Source of the DNA: JAZMZS01 sp045586105
GTDB lineage: Bacteria > Bacillota > Clostridia > Oscillospirales > CAG-272
Assembly (NCBI GenBank): GCA_045586105.1
Contig: JAZMZS010000035.1
Coordinates: 1-9,079 of the forward strand
DNA: 9,079 nt
Reading direction: 5' to 3'
Under the pieces are notes generated by a model, which saw only the letters and a program-made list of their open reading frames with translations, made no database searches and was not told where the DNA came from. The translations under genes and the position numbers were made by a program. Positions 1-5,891 of this stretch are shown piece after piece (the first letter of the stretch is position 1; each line of letters starts with the position of its first letter).

Positions 1-139
1 TCTTCCTTCATGTTTGCGTATGCAAACATATCACACACCGAAGGTGTATATCACGCCCGAAGGGCATATCACGCGACCGACGGGAGCATATCATTACGTC
101 CGTAGGACGTACCTTCCCCGCTGGGGAAGGCTTTGGTGC
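1..139 (+). repeat. Hairpin-array repeat, copy 1 (5' end cut by window edge)
   Basis: A non-coding array of short perfect hairpins. Stems are GTTTGC/GCAAAC (12-27), ACACC/GGTGT (35-47), GCCC/GGGC (55-65), a degenerate GCGACC/GGGAGC (73-87), ACGTCC/GGACGT (96-110) and CCTTCCCC/GGGGAAGG (112-130). The first four hairpins are separated by exactly 7 nt, ATATCAC, and the next gap is 8 nt (ATATCATT). Stem sequences differ between modules while pairing is kept and the linker is constant. The copy starts at the last bases of a leading hairpin seen complete in copy 2. It is an interspersed palindromic element of unknown function; it encodes no recognisable protein, although an open frame runs through it. 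Confidence 0.85.
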
Positions 140-165
140 AAGCTCGTTATTTTTACAACAAATCC

Positions 166-326
166 GATTTTCGCAAAGGGCGAAAATCTTCCTTCATGTT
201 TGCGTATGCAAACATATCACACACCGAAGGTGTATATCACGCCCGAAGGGCATATCACGCGACCGACGGGAGCATATCATTACGTCCGTAGGACGTACCT
301 TCCCCCGCTGGGGAAGGCTTTGGTGC
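166..326 (+). repeat. Hairpin-array repeat, copy 2 (complete)
   Basis: This copy begins with a 9-bp hairpin GATTTTCGC/GCGAAAATC (166-188, loop AAAGG), followed by TTCCTTCA and the same hairpin series as copy 1. Positions 187-326 match 1-139 base for base except for one extra C in the C-run of the last large hairpin. The identity implies recent duplication or strong homogenisation. Sequence after the shared CTTTGGTGC diverges from what follows copy 1. The downstream gene starts only 88 bp further on, so transcription of that gene may begin in or run through this array; no clear promoter was seen in 327-400. Confidence 0.85.
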
Positions 327-414
327 GCGCAGTGGCTGGAGTTGGTGTTCCTTTCGGGGCGACGCCAATACGTTCGTCGTTTAAACTTTCTCACACAAAA
401 AAGGAGATATAACC

Positions 415-1260
415 ATGGATATCATCAAAAGCATTGCCGATGCGGGTGTAATTGCATCCGTTTCATCACTTGAAAACGCAAAAAAGATGGCAGAGGCGGG
501 CGTTGGTGCGCTTATCGCAGACACAGCCGCTCTTGCTCTTGAGATCAAAGCCGCACTTCCCTCAATTACGACAGGATGCCGTGAGATAGCGGAGGGCGCG
601 GACTTTCATTTAGGCGAGGTTCACTGCCCCAAGTGCGTCGAAAGAGTCAGACGCGCGGGCACCGCTCTTGCCGCAACCGCAAAAAATGCCGACGACGCCG
701 CTAAAATGGCGGGGCTCGGCGCTGACGTTATTGCTTTCGTTGACGCTGATGCAAACGGCGGTATCGCCATGCTCGGTGCTATGTCGGTTGCCGCTCCCGA
801 GGCGAAGTTTATCGTTACCGGTGCCTCCGACGGACTTTCCTACACCGCAATTCCCGCATGTATCGGCTGGGTAGACGCTGATATCGACTCCGCTGAGGAT
901 ATTTCTGCCGAGGCAAATGCAAAAATGTACGCTTCGCTCGGACTTACGCTTGCTCACGTCGGCATAAATGCCGAATGTGAGGCTGAGGCTATCGAGGTCT
1001 CCACCGCTTACGCTAAGCTTCTCGGAATAAAGCAGAAAACGGGCAACTCCTCCTGCTTTGCGGGCAGCTGGGTAGAGGTCATGAAGACCCCTTATCTCGG
1101 CGAGCACGGACACATCGCCATCGGAACCAAGTCCCTTCCGCGCGCTATCGCGTTCTATAACAGAATAGGCGTGGAATTCAATATGGACACCGCGAAGCCC
1201 GTGGCTATATACTTTGCCGACGATATCGGCGGCTTTGCTATTCATTTAGTTCAGAAATGA
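415..1260 (+). CDS. KDPG/KHG aldolase-like protein with VOC-like C-terminal domain, probably not catalytic as an aldolase
   Basis: 281 residues; ATG at 415 with AGGAG at 402-406. Residues 1 to about 175 follow the class I KDPG/KHG aldolase order: the segment ADVIAFVDADANGG (103-116) sits where the family has the VVKFFPA strand, and PEAKFIVTGA (128-137) where it has VKFIPTGG. The Schiff-base lysine position is Ala107, and the family's EITFRT strand reads LIADTA (33-38), so the catalytic Glu, Thr and Arg are also missing. About ten residues around the GAGTVL region appear deleted. A CPKC pair (Cys71, Cys74) is unusual. Residues 178-281 match the C-terminal extension of clostridial bifunctional aldolases and look VOC/glyoxalase-like: HVGIN (181-185), GNSSCFAG (210-217), VEVMK (220-224), GHIAIGT (232-238), GGFAIHLVQK (272-281). 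His181, Glu221 and His233 could be metal ligands (inference). Family usual length is about 320. Aldolase ancestry is well supported; the present function is unknown. Confidence 0.72.
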   Translation: MDIIKSIADAGVIASVSSLENAKKMAEAGVGALIADTAALALEIKAALPSITTGCREIAEGADFHLGEVHCPKCVERVRRAGTALAATAKNADDAAKMAGLGADVIAFVDADANGGIAMLGAMSVAAPEAKFIVTGASDGLSYTAIPACIGWVDADIDSAEDISAEANAKMYASLGLTLAHVGINAECEAEAIEVSTAYAKLLGIKQKTGNSSCFAGSWVEVMKTPYLGEHGHIAIGTKSLPRAIAFYNRIGVEFNMDTAKPVAIYFADDIGGFAIHLVQK

Positions 1261-1319
1261 TCCCCTTTTCCCTGCCCTTCCCCCCGCATTAAATCTATTG
1301 GTTGATCACGGAGGTCAGT

Positions 1320-2582
1320 ATGGACATCGATCACGGAGCTTCAAACGGCGTTGTTCTCGATGCATGGGGCTTGCCCTACGGGGTACCCGCAGAGGACGGA
1401 TGCTGCAAAAAACAACCGCAAAGGACCGTAAGGCTGTGCTTTCACAGCGATAAATTCACCCCTCGGGCGTACACGGTGCTCAGCATCCTGACGGGAAGCC
1501 TGCTTCTGTGTGCTTCGCTTCTCCTCGTACTACTACCCGGAATAGCTCTTTTTGAAGCCGTCTCCCAAGCGATCGGAGACTTGACAGAAAGATTTTTCGG
1601 GCAAGGCGTCAGCGTTCCCTCTGCCGCCGAGCTTTTTAGCGGGAAGCTGCATGATGAATCCACCCTCCTCGCCGGAGGGCTGCTGCTGATGCCGTTTTTT
1701 CTTATCATCCCGATCGCGCTGACAGTCAAGCTGATAAAATGCATCGCCTCTCTTGCAAGGGAGGGACACAGGATGCAATTCGGTCCTGTGACAGGCGCGC
1801 TTTCGCTGTTCTTTATCATGCTGTTCTTCGCCGAGGTCTTCGGAAGCGAGGGTCTGCTCAGGGCGGCAAGCGCGGGAATACCTGCGGCAATTGCCGCAGC
1901 GGCTCTCATTGCGGTATATGCGGTACTGCGCCTGTTAGAGGCGGACATAGCTCAAAGGAAGCTTTCCTTTGCCTTTTCCTGCGCCGCATGCGTGCTGTCG
2001 ATAGTCATGTTCTTTTGCCCGATCGGGGATCTTGCCTCGTTTGAAATAAGTGTTCTCCCCGAGCTCATCTTTGATCTTTCCGAGCTCTGCACCTATGAAT
2101 ATATGCTCGGAACGCTCACTCCCACAGGAACTGCGGAAGCGATGCTCTTTGAAAATTCGGTGTTCTCGAACAGCTTCCCCGCACCGATCGCTGTCGTATT
2201 CTTCTTTATCCTGCAGCTGATAGCTGTGCTTACGTCGGATGTGCTTCCGATAGCAGCCCTCTCTCTCACGGGGTATTTTGTATATTCGATGACCGAGCCG
2301 CACTATATGCAGTATTATTATCTCAAATGTGCAAAGCGTGCCGCCGTCGTCATGCTTACCGCTTGTGCAGCCTCGATACTTTCGGTGGTCTTGCTTTACA
2401 TAGAGAGCATGCTCGCCTCTTCCTTTGTCAGCGTGAAGCTGAATATTCCCGCAATGATACTGACGGTCTGTCTGTATGCGGTCATGCTCGTGCTTGTGTG
2501 GCTCCCGTGGAGGGCATACAAAAAGCAATACGCCCGCCGCTGTGCGGAATATGAGTTAACTAAGGGAGGCAGAACAGCATGA
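1320..2582 (+). CDS. Polytopic membrane protein of unknown function
   Basis: 420 residues from ATG 1320, chosen because GGAGG lies at 1310-1314; an in-frame TTG at 1302 lies upstream of that site and is unlikely. The protein has a hydrophilic N-terminus of about 50 residues and then roughly eight or nine hydrophobic segments, near residues 53-79, 117-139, 158-176, 185-206, 216-235, 288-320 (one or two helices), 340-362 and 377-396. It ends in a basic tail (WRAYKKQYARR, 397-407). A larger non-membrane stretch around 238-287 probably faces outside. I recognise no transporter or enzyme motif. The stop codon overlaps the next start (ATGA), and the preceding gene ends 59 bp upstream with no terminator between, so read-through from it is possible. 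It probably works with the next two genes. Confidence 0.8.
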   Translation: MDIDHGASNGVVLDAWGLPYGVPAEDGCCKKQPQRTVRLCFHSDKFTPRAYTVLSILTGSLLLCASLLLVLLPGIALFEAVSQAIGDLTERFFGQGVSVPSAAELFSGKLHDESTLLAGGLLLMPFFLIIPIALTVKLIKCIASLAREGHRMQFGPVTGALSLFFIMLFFAEVFGSEGLLRAASAGIPAAIAAAALIAVYAVLRLLEADIAQRKLSFAFSCAACVLSIVMFFCPIGDLASFEISVLPELIFDLSELCTYEYMLGTLTPTGTAEAMLFENSVFSNSFPAPIAVVFFFILQLIAVLTSDVLPIAALSLTGYFVYSMTEPHYMQYYYLKCAKRAAVVMLTACAASILSVVLLYIESMLASSFVSVKLNIPAMILTVCLYAVMLVLVWLPWRAYKKQYARRCAEYELTKGGRTA

Positions 2583-3805
2583 CAGATCTACTCAAGGAAA
2601 CTAATCCCTCTCCGGTCAATGTACCCAACGCCTCCGAGCCCGCAATTGCGAACGTCGCAACCAAGGAAAGCCTCTATTCGAGGGCTCTGCTCCTGCTCGA
2701 GAGCCGTGATTTTGAAAAAGCGGGCGTATACTTCGAGCGTGTGCTCGATGCCGACCCGCACTCAGCCTCCGCCTATATGGGCGCTCTGCTTGCCGCATAC
2801 GGCTGTGTCGGTGAAAGCGAGCTTGTCGGATGTACGCACTCCGACTGGACGGATGATGCGAGATTTGCCAATGCCGTCCGCTTCGCTGACGGGGAGCAGA
2901 AAAAAGCATACGAGGAGCTTCTCGCCAAGCGAAAGGCGAGCTACGGCGCTCTTGCCGCAGCCGCACTCGAAGAGAAGAACTGCGAGCGGTGTATATTCTG
3001 GTGTGAAAAGCACCTGCAGCACTTCCCCGATGACAAAAGCATCCGACTGACGAGGATGCTTGCCGCGTTCGGCTCCTCTGACATGAACGAGCTGTATGAG
3101 CACTGCACCGAGAATGCACTTTCGCTCAGCGCATCAGAGGAATACAGGGATGTAACAGCATACCTCGCCGAGGATGACCGTGCAAGCCTCGAAAGACTCG
3201 CCCGCAGCATCGATATTGCCAATTCCGACAAAAAGCGCACTACGGCTTATTCGGATACAAGGCTCTATATGTCGGGCAGGGTGAATTCCCTGAAAAACAA
3301 AGCACAGGAGCTCAGGCGCGACCGCTACAGAGATCACGTCAAGGAAGCGGAATATATAGAGGCGCTGAGAAACAGCAACGGCAAATTCTACGGCTCGAAC
3401 CCGTTTTTGCTTGTTCTGGCGGTGCTTCTGTGGGCAATACCTTTTTACATGATGATCTACCTTATCGGAAATACAGCTTACTCTGTCGATGACACGGCAG
3501 CCTTCTTCGCTATATTTTTCGTTATGTTCGGGGTCTTTGTTGCAATACTTCTTATATCAAGGCTGATACGCGCTTATGCGCAGGCTGCGAAAAGGAGCTA
3601 TTATGCACAGCTCTGCCGTGAGACCGCCGACAGCATCGATGAGAATGAGGCTCTGCTCGCAGAGGCGGAGGAGCGCGCGGCTGCAGCTGAGCGCTATCTG
3701 TCGGAATTTCTCGGGAATACGGGCATTCCTGTCGAGAGGATCGAGGGATGCAGACGGGAATTTGACGAGCTGTTCAACCAGAATGACGATCAGAAGAAAG
3801 GTTAA
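2579..3805 (+). CDS. TPR-like protein with two membrane helices and a C-terminal coiled coil, unknown function
   Basis: 408 residues; ATG at 2579 overlaps the upstream stop by four bases, with GGGAGG at 2564-2569. Residues 31-64 resemble a tetratricopeptide repeat: SLYSRALLLLESRDFEKAGV, then a second helix ending in DADPHSASAY. Helical, Cys-containing sequence follows to about residue 260 (NCERCIFWC at 134-142), possibly with weaker repeats. Two hydrophobic helices at about 275-297 and 307-330 form a hairpin, and the charged, Ala/Glu-rich segment 340-378 is likely a coiled coil. With two helices both ends would face the same side, most simply the cytoplasm (inference). This suggests a scaffold or adaptor bound to the neighbouring membrane protein. 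I do not recognise the family. Confidence 0.8.
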   Translation: MTDLLKETNPSPVNVPNASEPAIANVATKESLYSRALLLLESRDFEKAGVYFERVLDADPHSASAYMGALLAAYGCVGESELVGCTHSDWTDDARFANAVRFADGEQKKAYEELLAKRKASYGALAAAALEEKNCERCIFWCEKHLQHFPDDKSIRLTRMLAAFGSSDMNELYEHCTENALSLSASEEYRDVTAYLAEDDRASLERLARSIDIANSDKKRTTAYSDTRLYMSGRVNSLKNKAQELRRDRYRDHVKEAEYIEALRNSNGKFYGSNPFLLVLAVLLWAIPFYMMIYLIGNTAYSVDDTAAFFAIFFVMFGVFVAILLISRLIRAYAQAAKRSYYAQLCRETADSIDENEALLAEAEERAAAAERYLSEFLGNTGIPVERIEGCRREFDELFNQNDDQKKG

Positions 3806-3809
3806 TGCT

Positions 3810-4553
3810 ATGAAAAAGCTTCTTTGCTATGCACTTGTGCTGTCAGCGGTGATATCGCTTTCGTCCTGTGCCGGTATCGGCGCGTATCTGCTCAATAACG
3901 ATAACACTCAGCCCGACCCGTTCCCGCTCATCTCTTATGCTCCGGGCACGGACGGGGCTCCCGAAAACCGGGACACGTCGCCCAAGACCACCGTGCGCGT
4001 TCCGGATGAAACGGAAACGGCAAGCGCGGGCGCGGTTACGAAAAAGCCTGCCGCAACAAAAGCGCCCGTTGTGACAAAGGCGCCTGTTGTGACAGAGGCT
4101 CCTGCCGATCCAAACGAAATACAGATATATACACAGTACCTGAAGGCGGGGGAGCTTGCCAGGATCGGGTGCAATCAATATTCCGAATTAGAATTTACCC
4201 TCGCGGACATGAACGGTGACGGAACACGCGAATTGCTGCTCAAGGAAATGGATGAGAGCTTTCTTTATACTATAAAAAACGGAGCCGTGGTCCTGCTCAA
4301 GGAGAATATGTATTCCGAGGCTGCAAGATATTTTGACAGCAGCTGGCAGATGGAAAAGGACGCTAAGACGGGAAGGGTAATATTATCCTACCGCTCAGAT
4401 CGGTACAGCTACGATGACGAGCATCTGATAGAATCTACCCGCAACCGCTACGTTTATGACGGCTCTTCGCTAAAGAAGGATGCAGGCATAACGGGAGACT
4501 TCAAGACGATCACACCACAGAGGGGCACGTACAAAAAGCCCCTCGGGGTGTAA
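3810..4553 (+). CDS. Putative lipoprotein with Thr/Pro/Ala linker and calcium-type loop
   Basis: 247 residues; ATG at 3810, four bases after the upstream stop, with AAAGG at 3797-3801. In-frame codons further upstream lie inside the preceding gene and are not starts. Residues 1-20 are a lipoprotein signal, MKKLLCYALVLSAVISLSSC, with Cys20 as the likely lipidated residue. A low-complexity linker (about 50-100) contains two 18-bp tandem units (4062-4097) giving KAPVVTKAPVVTEAPA. The C-terminal domain (about 103-247) begins near IQIYTQYLKAGEL and contains LADMNGDGTRELLL (131-144), where Asp133, Asn135, Asp137 and Glu141 form a DxNxDGxxE loop typical of calcium-binding or beta-propeller-like domains. 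Such modules recur in secreted clostridial lipoproteins of unknown role. It is probably the extracytoplasmic partner of the two genes before it. Confidence 0.8.
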   Translation: MKKLLCYALVLSAVISLSSCAGIGAYLLNNDNTQPDPFPLISYAPGTDGAPENRDTSPKTTVRVPDETETASAGAVTKKPAATKAPVVTKAPVVTEAPADPNEIQIYTQYLKAGELARIGCNQYSELEFTLADMNGDGTRELLLKEMDESFLYTIKNGAVVLLKENMYSEAARYFDSSWQMEKDAKTGRVILSYRSDRYSYDDEHLIESTRNRYVYDGSSLKKDAGITGDFKTITPQRGTYKKPLGV

Positions 4554-4573
4554 ATGAAGCAAGGGCAGTATTT

Positions 4574-4655
4574 ACTATCACTTCGCCGACAGGCGGTACT
4601 TCACCCACCGCAGGTGCATATTGTGACAATCATTCCTTACGCATTTCCCCATGCG
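4574..4655. repeat. Degenerate hairpin-array remnant
   Basis: A short decayed relative of the edge arrays: hairpins CGCC/GGCG (4584-4595), CACC/GGTG (4606-4616) and CGCAT/ATGCG (4640-4655). They are set among linker-like bits: ACTATCAC before the first, ACTTCAC before the second, ATATTGTGAC after it, and TTCCTTAC before the third, which resembles TTCCTTCA in the full copies. The linkers are less regular than in the complete copies. No coding potential was seen. Confidence 0.55.
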
Positions 4656-4659
4656 GCAA

Positions 4660-4700
4660 AAAAACACATGACGGCGCTGTCATGTGTTTTTCTTTTTTTA
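4660..4700. terminator. Bidirectional intrinsic terminator
   Basis: A perfect 13-bp stem (4660-4672 with 4679-4691) closes a 6-nt loop GGCGCT. On the plus strand it runs into a T-rich tract to about 4699, and on the minus strand into a run of seven or so T's. It lies between the converging lipoprotein gene and LOG-family gene and can end transcripts from both. Confidence 0.9.
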
Positions 4701-4708
4701 TAAAAGCA

Positions 4709-5287
4709 TCAGCCGTCCTTAAGCTCGCGGACGGTATGCGCTCTTGCGGGAGCCTCAACGTAATCGCACAGCGCATCGGGGCTGTCGGTGGTGAAGTACA
4801 GCTCACGGCAGTTGCCGCGGATGAAGCTCTTGCCGATACACTCCTCCATAAAGGCGTTCATTTCGTCATAATAGCCGCGGATGTTGTATATCGCTATCGG
4901 CTTGTTATGGCGGCAGAGCTGCTTGAGCGTGAGTATCTCGAAGAATTCCTCGAGAGTTCCTATTCCGCCGGGCACTATAACGAAGGCATCCGCGTTATCC
5001 TCCATTATCTGCTTTCTTTCTCTCATGGTGTCGGGCATTATCAGCTCGTCGCAGAAATCACATATCTCCTCGACCGTCTCTTGCTCAAAGAACTTGGGAA
5101 TAACGCCGATAATATGCGCTCCGCCGTCGCGGAAGCCCCTTGCCGCCGCACCCATCAGTCCGTTTCCGCCTCCGCCGAAGACAAGGCTGTGCCCGCGGTC
5201 TGCGAGCGTTTTTCCGAGCTGCTCGACCCTGCTTATATATTCGGGGTCGATCGTCGGGGATGCCGCACCGTATACGCAAATTCTCAT
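4709..5287 (-). CDS. LOG-family protein (cytokinin riboside 5'-monophosphate phosphoribohydrolase type)
   Basis: 192 residues. LOG-family enzymes cleave nucleoside 5'-monophosphates such as cytokinin ribotides to free base and ribose 5-phosphate; bacterial members are often annotated only as Rossmann-fold nucleotide-binding proteins. The sequence shows MRICVYGAAS at the N-terminus, GGGGNGLMG (38-46), MRERK (88-92) and the hallmark PGGIGTLEE (106-114); length is normal for the family. The ATG at 5287 is preferred because GAGG at 5296-5299 is then 8 nt away; in-frame ATG 5293 and GTG 5296 sit too close to or inside that site. It is transcribed divergently from the zinc operon and ends at the shared terminator. 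The family is certain; the substrate is unknown. Confidence 0.92.
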   Translation of the reverse strand: MRICVYGAASPTIDPEYISRVEQLGKTLADRGHSLVFGGGGNGLMGAAARGFRDGGAHIIGVIPKFFEQETVEEICDFCDELIMPDTMRERKQIMEDNADAFVIVPGGIGTLEEFFEILTLKQLCRHNKPIAIYNIRGYYDEMNAFMEECIGKSFIRGNCRELYFTTDSPDALCDYVEAPARAHTVRELKDG

Positions 5288-5305
5288 ATTCATCACCTCG
5301 GTTTT

Positions 5306-5335
5306 ATTTTAACAATATACAATATACTTTGTCAA
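5306..5335 (-). promoter_or_regulatory. Predicted sigma-A promoter for the LOG-family gene
   Basis: Read on the minus strand, the -35 TTGACA (5335-5330) and -10 TAAAAT (5311-5306) are separated by 18 bp. The -10 lies about 18 nt before the start codon, leaving a very short leader that holds just the ribosome binding site. The region is strongly AT-rich compared with the flanking genes. Confidence 0.65.
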
Positions 5336-5365
5336 TAGGAAATTTATTCGCTCTGCCGCGCGAGT

Positions 5366-5390
5366 GAATTTGCATATAATTTGCAAATTC
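5366..5390. promoter_or_regulatory. 25-bp palindrome, candidate Zur operator
   Basis: GAATTTGCA (5366-5374) and TGCAAATTC (5382-5390) are perfect inverted repeats around a 7-bp centre, TATAATT. The palindrome ends two bases upstream of the -35 box of the zinc operon and about 30 bp upstream of the LOG promoter. An AT-rich dyad of this size fits a Fur-superfamily dimer site, and the adjacent gene encodes one. It does not match the Bacillus subtilis Zur consensus as I recall it, so the assignment is an inference from position. Confidence 0.6.
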
Positions 5391-5392
5391 GG

Positions 5393-5421
5393 TTGACTTT
5401 GCGCTCTGTTAGTGATAAAAT
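5393..5421 (+). promoter_or_regulatory. Predicted sigma-A promoter of the zur-znuA operon
   Basis: -35 TTGACT (5393-5398) and -10 TAAAAT (5416-5421) with an ideal 17-bp spacer. Transcription would start near 5428, giving a leader of about 50 nt before the regulator's ATG. The palindrome at 5366-5390 adjoins the -35 box. Confidence 0.75.
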
Positions 5422-5426
5422 GCTCA

Positions 5427-5459
5427 TGTGCGATTGCAAAGGACACATTTTTTCGCACA
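5427..5459 (+). promoter_or_regulatory. Inverted repeat around the transcription start and leader
   Basis: TGTGCGA (5427-5433) and TCGCACA (5453-5459) are perfect 7-bp complements with a 19-nt loop, ending just before the AAGGAAGG ribosome binding site at 5462-5469. An alternative pairing, ATGTG (5426-5430) with CACAT (5444-5448), overlaps it. The loop carries TTGCAAA (5434-5440), which also occurs in the upstream palindrome. It could be an mRNA hairpin or a second operator half. Confidence 0.4.
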
Positions 5460-5480
5460 AAAAGGAAGGTCACAGCAAAC

Positions 5481-5891
5481 ATGAAAAGCTACAACACCAA
5501 GCGCAAGGAGCAGATACTCAAGGCGCTCAGAGCCTCCTCGGAGCTCGTCAGCGCCCATGACATATACACACGCCTGACCGAGAGCGGAGCGGAAATGAAC
5601 CTTACGACGGTCTACCGTAATCTCGATGCCATGACAAGGGACGGGGTGCTGATGAAGTATTCCGACCCGAACACGGGAGCCGCCTCCTACAAGTACGCGG
5701 GCGAGGAGGGCGGATGCCTCGGGCATCTTCACGCCAAGTGCACCGAATGCGGCAAGCTCGTTCACCTCGACTGCTCGTTTATGCACGATACCCTCGAGCA
5801 TGCACAAAGGGAGCACGGTTTTTTTCTCTCATGTGAGCAGACGATACTGCTCGGTGTATGCGCCGAATGCAGAGAGGAGAGGGGAAAGTGA
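5481..5891 (+). CDS. zur: Fur-family transcriptional regulator, probably zinc-responsive Zur
   Basis: 136 residues. A metal-sensing repressor that, with zinc bound, blocks zinc uptake genes. The N-terminal winged helix includes the recognition helix LTTVYRNLDAM (41-51). The metal-binding half has HLH (82-84), CTEC (87-90) with its partner CAEC (127-130) forming the structural zinc site, and His95, Cys98 and His112 as candidate sensing ligands. ATG 5481 is chosen because AAGGAAGG lies at 5462-5469 and translation then begins at the typical Fur N-terminus; an upstream ATG at 5412 overlaps the predicted -10 and is excluded. The stop overlaps the GTG start of the zinc-binding lipoprotein gene, so the two are translationally coupled. 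The Zur assignment rests mainly on this context; sequence alone would not fully exclude Fur or PerR. Confidence 0.88.
   Translation: MKSYNTKRKEQILKALRASSELVSAHDIYTRLTESGAEMNLTTVYRNLDAMTRDGVLMKYSDPNTGAASYKYAGEEGGCLGHLHAKCTECGKLVHLDCSFMHDTLEHAQREHGFFLSCEQTILLGVCAECREERGK

Noticed and set aside
1..326. CRISPR array
   Set aside because: The regular unit is a 7-nt linker with variable palindromes, not a 25-40 bp repeat with unique spacers, and no cas genes are near.
14..412. 132-aa open frame through the left repeats
   Set aside because: It translates the duplicated hairpin arrays, has no fitting ribosome binding site, and its internal repetition simply mirrors the DNA repeat.
610..1245. 211-aa antisense open frame
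   Set aside because: It lies opposite a recognisable aldolase-like/VOC-like gene with a good ribosome binding site and has no family features of its own.
415..1260. Pseudogene call for the aldolase-like gene
   Set aside because: The reading frame is intact over 281 codons, the start signal is strong and the C-terminal domain is well preserved, so a functional protein is more likely than decay.
1302..1319. TTG start extending the membrane protein by six residues
   Set aside because: The GGAGG at 1310-1314 lies downstream of the TTG and correctly precedes ATG 1320.
1304..1338. Direct repeat GATCACGGAG around the start of the membrane protein gene
   Set aside because: Two 10-bp matches, one containing the ribosome binding site and one coding; most simply chance.
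4199..4242. Dockerin domain in the lipoprotein
   Set aside because: Only one calcium-type loop is present and the second duplicated segment of a dockerin is missing.
4682..5338. 218-aa plus-strand open frame
   Set aside because: It is the shadow of the LOG-family gene, whose PGG-GT-EE motif is unmistakable, and it starts within the terminator region.
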